From Ostrinia nubilalis (taxonomy: Eukaryota; Arthropoda; Insecta; Lepidoptera; Crambidae): DNA of 64,000 nucleotides. The notes under the pieces were generated by a model, which searched no databases, was not told the DNA's origin, and saw only the letters and a list, made by a program, of their open reading frames with translations. This document shows positions 57,611-64,000 of the stretch, piece by piece. Within the stretch, counting starts at the first letter, position 1. Every line of letters begins with the position of its first letter. Location: the NCBI RefSeq assembly GCF_963855985.1, contig NC_087119.1, positions 1,218,001 through 1,282,000 of the forward strand. Reading direction: 5' to 3'. Position numbers and translations under genes: made by a program.

Positions 57611-57652
57611 CAACTCGTAGACGATGCACGACAAATGCATCGTCTCGAGTTG
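57611..57652. repeat. Short strong hairpin
   Basis: CAACTCGTAGACGATGCA and TGCATCGTCTCGAGTTG pair over about 17 bp with a 7-nt loop. It lies in an open frame of 52 codons (57596-57754) that runs into AAG repeats; the palindrome explains the sequence better than coding does. Confidence 0.6.
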
Positions 57653-57716
57653 CCAGCACAAAAATATAGATACCTTAAGATTTGTCTTACTCCTTATACT
57701 AAGCCCAAAGAACCAA

Positions 57717-57736
57717 ATAAGAAGAAGAAGAAGGGG
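57717..57736 (+). repeat. (AAG)n microsatellite
   Basis: Short AAG/GAA trinucleotide run. Confidence 0.6.
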
Positions 57737-58165
57737 GCTACGGATAATAAGTAAGACAAGAATAGTAGCTTATGTTATACAAATATCATTCCCGGAAGAG
57801 TAGTCTAGTCGGCTCTAGTCATACCAAGCTTGATATGGCAGAGGGTCTAGTTAGCTTCAGGCGTACCTAGTCTTAATATTACATAATCAATGTGATAATA
57901 TATGAAATTACACAAAAATCCCTTACCTACTCTTAAACTACTATTTCTTAATCTAGGTATCAAAAGTACAAAATATCTTCTTATATGGAATAGATTATAT
58001 ATTTTATATCTTTTATATGCTAACTAACCTAAGCAATCAACAAATACAAATAAATCTTTTCGGATGTTGACCAACTGAACAAAGGAACTGGTAGAACACG
58101 CGTGATTCCTTCGCTATAACCTTTAAAAACATTCCTGGCTATCCAGTTCAAAATTAAAAAAACAA

Positions 58166-59170
58166 TGTCGCATAAGGTGTTATTTACGCAACCACACTTG
58201 TTACATGGCCTAATTGTAATAACAAGTGAAAAGTTAATTGTCACAAAGGTGTTACATGACTTCCATACAATGCCGCGTTAGATGTTGTGGACACGACTAC
58301 CCTCTTAACTGTCACAAAGATGTTATTGGACTTGTATGATCAAAGTCGCGTGTGACGTTGTGGACTCGACTACTCTCGTCATCGCGGTATAGCGTGACTT
58401 GCTCAGCCAATGTTGTGTGAGATGTTATCCACACAACTCTCTTAATTGTCAAAAAGGTGTTACATGACTTCCATACAGTGTCGCGTTGGATGTTGTGGAC
58501 ACGACTACTCTCGTCACCGCAATGTAGCGTGACGCTCAACCAATGTCGTGTGACATGTTATTCACACAACCCTTTCTCGTCGCTAAGGTGTTAATAGATT
58601 TACGCCCGTATTCCCAAACGACACTTGCTTAAGTGAAACAGCAAATCGAACGCACAGCGTTGAATAGAGCTCAGTGATTGGTTCGTGTGTCACCCTATGC
58701 GTCCACGCGCACTGTGAGACCTCATAGTAATGTTTGTGATTACGGGCGTTATTCTTTGATCGTGTGAGATGTTCTTCACGCGACAGTATACGTCACAAAG
58801 ATGTAACTGTGACTTGCATGATCAATTTCGCGTGAGGTGTTGTCCACACGACCCTCTTAATTAATTGTCACAGAGGTGTTATATGACTTGCACAACCAAT
58901 GTCGTGTTAGATGTTGTCCACACGACCCTATCTCGTCCCAAAGGTGTACTGGACTCACTACACGATCTAATATCGCGTAGGTGGTGTTTACGCGCATATA
59001 GAGTATAAATTCACGTCCCAAAGTTGTTGCGTAATACACATGATGTCGCGCGAGGTGGTCTACGCGACCATTTCTTTCCCCAAGATGTTACGTGACGTAC
59101 CTAACGTAATATCGCGTCTGGTGTAGTTCACGCGATCTCTACGTTAGTGTTGCATGCGATGGATCAAATT
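58166..59170. repeat. Degenerate tandem array (~68-bp unit) with palindromic core
   Basis: Anchors (GTGTTACATGACTT-like) occur near 58251, 58322, 58389, 58459, 58523 and 58590, then again after an insertion near 58805, 58875, 58945, 59030 and 59090. Each unit pairs that anchor with a GTCGCGTGA...TCACGCGAC palindrome, around a centre like GATGTTGT. Units differ by 15-35%, yet the palindrome is kept. Not coding. Confidence 0.75.
58603..58755. mobile_element. Short TIR element inside the tandem array
   Basis: ACGCCCGTATTCCCAAACGA at left and TTTGTGATTACGGGCGT at right are inverted. Internal GTCCACGCGCACTGTGAGAC matches the element at 46967-47092. Confidence 0.65.
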
Positions 59171-59299
59171 TCGCATGAAAGCCACCCTCCACCCCACATG
59201 ACTCCTTCAAGCTGGTAGTTGTTCAACCAGAATACCTTAAACTCTCTTCCAAGCGAGTAGTTGTCTTCTTCAACCAAATTAATAAATTCATATTTCAAA

Positions 59300-60230
59300 A
59301 CGTTTGTAACGCAACAGGTAATACATTTTTAATTGGGAAGACACTGATGGTAGATATATTAAAGGCAAAGAATGGCGAATAGAACGAAAGGTTTGCGTGG
59401 TGTTTAGTGATACCCATTGTTGACAAACTGTAAACTGTGGCTCTGGACATCAGCTGCAAAACTTCTTTCAATAATAATTCAACATCAAGATGAAATGAAG
59501 ATCATACAATAACGAGGCCTGGCGTCACACAGACAGGAATATTACCCCCTTATTCTGAAACGTCTGTTTTAAAATGAGGAGGAAATACCGGCCATTAAAA
59601 TTAAAAATACTAGGCTTCCATTTTTTTGGTTTTTATTTTTTATATTTTTTTTTGTTTTTTTTTTGTTTTTTTTTTAGTCCAGAAGACAATGCAGTGTTGA
59701 ATAAAGCTACAATGTACAGGCCGCCACGCAATGAGCGACGGGACGTGGCGGTACCACTCAAGACCCGCTCGAACGAAGTTTAAATTAATGATACTAATCT
59801 GACTTAATTAACTTAACCTGATAAGAGTTTAAAATTATTGTAACGTAACAAGTAATTAATATTAAACTGGAAAGACACGCTGATGGTAGATACATTTAAG
59901 GTATATAATGGTGGACTTTGCTGTAAATCTGTAAGCTGTAGTTTTATAACTGTATCCGTACCTTCTAGACTAATGTTTACTGAATGAAACTCAAGACGGG
60001 CGCGGCCTGGCGTCATTGACTGACTTTGATTATTACCCCCTTTTGTTTGAACAGGTCGTCGAAACAGAAGGAAGAAATAACGGCCAGCAAATAAAATAGA
60101 ATAGGTACATGGGATCCGAGAATCGCATGTAGCACAGATGTTTATTTTTTTTACTTTTTGTATTTTATGATTTTTTTTTGCATTTTTTATTAGTCTAGAA
60201 GATATTGGAGTGGTCAATAAAGCTACAGCT
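59300..60230. repeat. Tandem duplication, ~535-bp unit
   Basis: Unit 1 (about 59303-59836) and unit 2 (about 59837-60230) share GGAAGACAC.GATGGTAGATA, CGAGGCCTGGCGTCA-like, ATTACCCCCTT, a poly-T stretch, and AGTC.AGAAGA..TG...TG.TCAATAAAGCTACA. Unit 2 lacks the last about 120 bp. No protein recognised; long T-runs lie at 59630-59680. Confidence 0.65.
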
Positions 60231-60232
60231 TA

Positions 60233-60366
60233 CAGTCAGCGTCAAATAGTTCGTGGCACCCAAAGTGGCCAAAAAGTTGGCAACACGTCCTTATTCCAAG
60301 CGGAATAAGGACGTGTTGAGTAGTTTTTGGTTAGTTTGGGTGTCACGAAGTATTTGACGTCCACCA
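60233..60366. mobile_element. MITE with CAGTCAGCGTCAAATAG ends
   Basis: CAGTCAGCGTCAAATAGTTC at left and GTCACGAAGTATTTGACG at right; the centre is a hairpin (CGTCCTTATTCCAAGCGGAA). Same family as 56700-56814. Confidence 0.65.
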
Positions 60367-60400
60367 GTTGAGACGTAGGTGTTGAGTCTCACGTGCCAGT

Positions 60401-60703
60401 GTGCTGGCTACCCCGCCATGGGCCGGCGATGCCAGGCACCGGCCAGCGCGATGCCAGGCACCGGCCGGCGATGCCAGGCACCGGCCGGCGCGATGCCAGG
60501 CACCGGCCGGCCCGATGGGAGCGGCGGAGCGGTGGTCCCCACCCAGGCGTACTCGCACGAAGTACTACCACCTGGTCGACACACTTACCGAAGGGCAGGC
60601 CTCACTACCACTGCGCTATGAAAAAAGGCTACAATACAGAGACAGTGACAAGATACTCAACGAACGTGAGTTGCATCGCCTTTTGCTGACGTACAGCGGA
60701 TGA
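60401..60703 (+). CDS. Possible terminal coding exon with GC-rich repeat, unknown
   Basis: A 100-codon frame whose first third is generated by GATGCCAGGCACCGGCC repeats (60429-60510) and is probably not meaningful. From 60547, after a good acceptor (CCCCACCCAG), it reads YYHLVDTLTEGQASLPLRYE, then RDSDKILNERELHRLLLTYS-G and a stop. This part is hydrophilic, balanced in codon use and looks like the C-terminus of a real protein. No family recognised. No upstream exon identified; the initial Met at 60401 is doubtful. Confidence 0.35.
   Translation: MLATPPWAGDARHRPARCQAPAGDARHRPARCQAPAGPMGAAERWSPPRRTRTKYYHLVDTLTEGQASLPLRYEKRLQYRDSDKILNERELHRLLLTYSG
60429..60510 (+). repeat. GC-rich minisatellite, ~20-22-bp unit
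   Basis: Four copies of GATGCCAGGCACCGGCC with GGC or AGCGC spacers, alternating 20 and 22 bp, in otherwise AT-rich surroundings. Confidence 0.8.
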
Positions 60704-63700
60704 CGACCCTATATAGGGAAATTTTGATATAATTTAAGAGACACGGAGATACACTAACAAGAGATAAACACACAGAGATACCGAGTCTTCAGTGTCAATC
60801 CCTCATCTCTGGTATTGTAGTTGCGCACAGAATTTGTCACCATTTCGGGGTGCCAAGGAGGTCTTAGGCTAAAACTGAGGAATCATTCTGAAACGATCAA
60901 CTCAGCAGAATTGTGGTGGCTGTTTTCATTGAGTGCGTACACATTCCGCGACAGTGACATCAGAAGACACTTAATCGAAACTGATTTCGTAGTATCTCCT
61001 AACCTGGAATGGTGATGTTATAGTAAGTAATGTTTAACACTAATGTGCTAAAGTAACACTCGTGAAACCAGCGATTGAATTGACTTGGCAAATCGGAATT
61101 AGGTAGTAAGCAAACAACACTAATCCTGGAGGAGGCTTAGAGACAAGGACAAGTATTATTGAAATTTTGACATGTCGACATTACGGCCGGTCACTAGTGC
61201 CGTGCCTACAAGGAGTCGATGAGAGCCTGGTATTATTAGATAACGCAACTGACTTTAAAAAGCAGAAGGAATAGGGACAGTCGGCGTCGCAAACCTCAAC
61301 GTGAGATATTCCACGCAAGGGCCGACCTCCTAAGCCAGAAACAAACACGGAAGGCAATCTAATCAACTTTGGAAGACATTTGAACGAGATCAATATATTA
61401 CGCACTGGCTTGCACAGCGACGTAGAACTATGATAAGGCACGAATATCATATAAAATTTTAGGCTATAATATACGTACAACTGTGCATTACAATTTATGG
61501 AAAGGTGTCGGTTATGTGAAGGAATAGGTCGTAAATGTCGATTATTGAAGATAGTCCGTCGATGCTGGAGCATACAAGGCTCGGCATCGGTATATGAAGG
61601 AAACACCCGATATAGCATGGGTTACGAGAAAAGGCTAAAGTGGGTGTTGACGGCTAATGTAGCGTCAACCCAAGCGACAAAGCAGTGGCTAGCCACTGAT
61701 GAACAAGTACTACCAATAAACTACGACGATTAATACTTTTAGGAAGATAATCTGATTCGGTTACACATTTAATTGCAAGTTATTATAAATTCTGAAATAT
61801 TATTTTAAACATTAAGAGTGAGCAACTATTACGAATGAGTGGTAGTAGATTTAATTGAAAATGGTAATATATGGGGTTTTTACGTGTTGCAAACCAATCG
61901 GACCTTGCCATCCTTCGTACGAAAGGATCCGTGTGCCAGCTCTTAAATCACGACAACTTTCGTAGCATCTCCCTTATAGTTTCTTTATATCGTCTCAAAT
62001 TTTGAAATCGTACGTACAAACGTTTTGAAATAAAATTACGCTTCTCCAAACCCCCATTTTCGAAAATACATCCCCAGATCCTAGATGTTTTTTCATGGGA
62101 AATAAAATCATGCGAAATTTGACCGTAACTGCAACCAAAAATAATATTGCAATGTAATATAAACATATCTAATTCATATAATCTTTTTAAAGGCCTCATG
62201 TGAAACAATATAATTTAAAAACGCGCTACGCGCAAACAAAATTTTTTTCACATCGAAAATGTTTTTAACATAAAGAAATAAATAGTGACCTAGACTGAAA
62301 TAAATCGTCAAACGATTACATAAACTAGAAAATTTCAAACCTAAAAAATAAACTAAGTAAACCGTTTTTAAAATGATAATACTTTGTAAAAACTAAAACT
62401 ACGAGTGCGATACAAAACCGTACGCGACAACCAATATAAGTACTTAAGTAGGTTCGAGTCGAAGTAGGAATAGCACACGTTCGCTGTGTGCTATTAGAGG
62501 AACAATAATAATTATAGTTTTGTATTCCAGTTCGAAAACCGATTATACTACGCCGAATACATTTCGAAGTCGTTCGTCACGAATACGACGGTGCCTTTAC
62601 CGGCCACTACGGAAACAAATACTTAGCGTGTGCAGTCCGAGCATAAACATACATCCCCTTGAGCAAACAGGGCCAATAGGCTAGTTGCCTAAAAAAATTT
62701 TTTTAGTCCGTAATGTTTAATATCAAAAAATATTGGACACGTATAATTTTATTTGTCAATCTAACAAATAATTACATAGTTATGGTGCGTTGAAGTTGCG
62801 CACGACGTCACAACGTGCGGCATTTTTAAGCAAGCGTTGACGTCACGGGCCTCTTCTTATGAACTTTGGGGCGCTTTATCTCTTTAAATTTTCATTAGTT
62901 TGAAAAAGTGAAAAATACGAGTAGAGTATTTTTTGATAAGTTAACTGACGGACTAATTAAAACTCTTGCTTTTTGACCCAGGCAACATCCCCATTACATA
63001 TTTACGCACCCGAATATTACTTCTTCCAGCCAGCTTCGTTCACACGTTCAATCGCCAAGCCGCTAGCTCGAAGCCATGGCCATTCCTTACATAAAAATAG
63101 CTCGGTCAGTGATTCAATAAATACTCTATATTTGTCCCCACACGCCGGCGGCCTCGCGGCTGTATCGTGTGAATAAGCTGGAAGCCCTGTAGGTTCAATT
63201 CAGCCAATACCTTGGCAAGACCAGCTTAGAACTGTGAGTGAAGCTTTAGCAATCAGTCCCTTCAAGAGTGTTGACTCCCAGAGTGGTGAGTCGGAATCAA
63301 GCTTTATTTTCTAACGAACTGTATATTGAGATTTATGAAATATATTGTTCACAACATTATTTGCCTATGTTTTGAAAGTGTTCATACCAATTTATTGTAG
63401 AAATTTTCCAATTGTAATTCAAAAATTAAGGGACAATTCTGTTCCGAGCCTTTTAGATAACTATTCAAGAATAGGGCCTTCGTTTGTTCTTACGCCCATT
63501 ATAGCTCGCTCACTAGTTCTCACGTTCGCTTATAAACTAATTTGCTTAGTATTTGTTTCCGTCGCGTCCGACACAGAAGGTGTATGTATAGACGGATCTT
63601 AACCAAACTGTAATGCGATAGTATCGCTCTTGAGTGACAGAACAACACACCACAACCGAGCGTTCGAAAAAACAACTGACAGTCCTATGCCATACCTTCA

Positions 63701-63824
63701 CTCGCTGTTATTCAAGATTATTTTCGTTCACAAAGACCGCTACTTTTGAATTTTCACAGCGCTCTATATGATGATAACTACCAGTGAAGATGTTATACAT
63801 TTCCTCGGCCATTTTACACAATTA
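60704..63824. other. Largely featureless stretch
   Basis: No convincing gene. Short frames at 60821-61015, 61497-61733 and 61181-61618 (minus) have no recognised domain. A small hairpin, ATAGCACACGTTCGCTGTGT followed by GCTAT, lies near 62470. Confidence 0.4.
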
Positions 63825-63926
63825 GGTTGAGTTGCATCACCTTATTTTAACTATAACCGGTGTACTTTGATAGGCTTTTGACGTTTGTTAAAGTTAAAGT
63901 TAAAATAAGATGGTGCAACCCAGCCT
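63825..63926. mobile_element. MITE with GGCTGGGTTGCACC ends, copy 3 (inverted)
   Basis: GGTTGAGTTGCATCACCTTA at left and AAGATGGTGCAACCCAGCC at right, inverted, with AACCGGTGTACTTTG between. Same family as 28738-28856 and 52053-52176. Confidence 0.7.
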
Positions 63927-64000
63927 TAGTCTATCAAACGGTACAAAAAATTATTGTTAATTTCTTCTTAGCATTTTGAAGTTATCACATATCACTCTTA

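Noticed and set aside
57596..57754. 52-codon frame ending in a lysine run
   Set aside because: Half of it is a strong palindrome and the rest an AAG microsatellite, so a peptide gene is unlikely.
58166..59170. CRISPR-like array
   Set aside because: The periodic dyads suggested repeats and spacers, but units are degenerate along their whole length, contiguous without unique spacers, and the genome is eukaryotic.
59813..60217. 134-codon minus-strand frame
   Set aside because: It covers the tandem duplication and a T-rich tract; the corresponding frame is not kept in the other unit.

Overview
This window is nuclear DNA from an insect, most likely a moth or butterfly (Lepidoptera). It is AT-rich, full of GTAGGTACCTAC-type words, and crowded with repeat types typical of lepidopteran genomes: Helitron-like elements ending in CTAGT, CTGT-microsatellite-associated repeats, RTE-type LINE tails ending in (CGAA)n, and short elements with GGCTGGGTTGCACC ends. 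It has spliced genes with GT-AG introns and no operons or bacterial signals. I cannot name the species.

Only one host gene is clearly recognised: a proton-coupled amino acid transporter of the SLC36 / pathetic type on the + strand. Seven exons between 29962 and 51403 join in frame to 447 residues plus the stop. The exon with the initiator Met is not found and probably lies upstream. The introns total about 20 kb, are strongly enlarged by transposons, and carry a stray exon of a LanC-like (LANCL) gene.

Region by region: 1-2000 is a composite fold-back element. 2200-4710 is a broken DDE transposase gene with zinc-finger modules. 5510-9460 is a PIF/Harbinger transposon with both genes (Myb/SANT-like protein and HARBI1-like transposase) apparently intact and a TAA target duplication. 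10676-17582 is a nearly full-length I-like LINE with a 12-bp target duplication; its ORF2 is split by a terminal-inverted-repeat element that itself contains another, and removing the inner insertions restores one 1232-residue frame. 19264-21995 is a hAT-type element (8-bp duplication) filled with hairpins and inverted arrays of a roughly 135-bp repeat. 22070-22534 is an uninterrupted second copy of the element found in the LINE. 23603-26679 is a second hAT-type element containing decayed LINE fragments. 26700-51403 holds the transporter gene and its transposon-filled introns, including a 4.4-kb inverted-repeat element of unknown type (35234-39588). 51404-57800 is mostly non-coding, with a decayed Harbinger element. 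58160-59170 is a degenerate tandem array of about 68-bp units, each with a GTCGCGTGA...TCACGCGAC palindrome. 59300-60230 is a tandem duplication, 60401-60703 a possible terminal coding exon, and the rest is unremarkable.

The window is therefore one solute-carrier gene in transposon-dominated sequence. Its main value is the chain of nested insertions, several with target duplications or empty sites that can be read directly.
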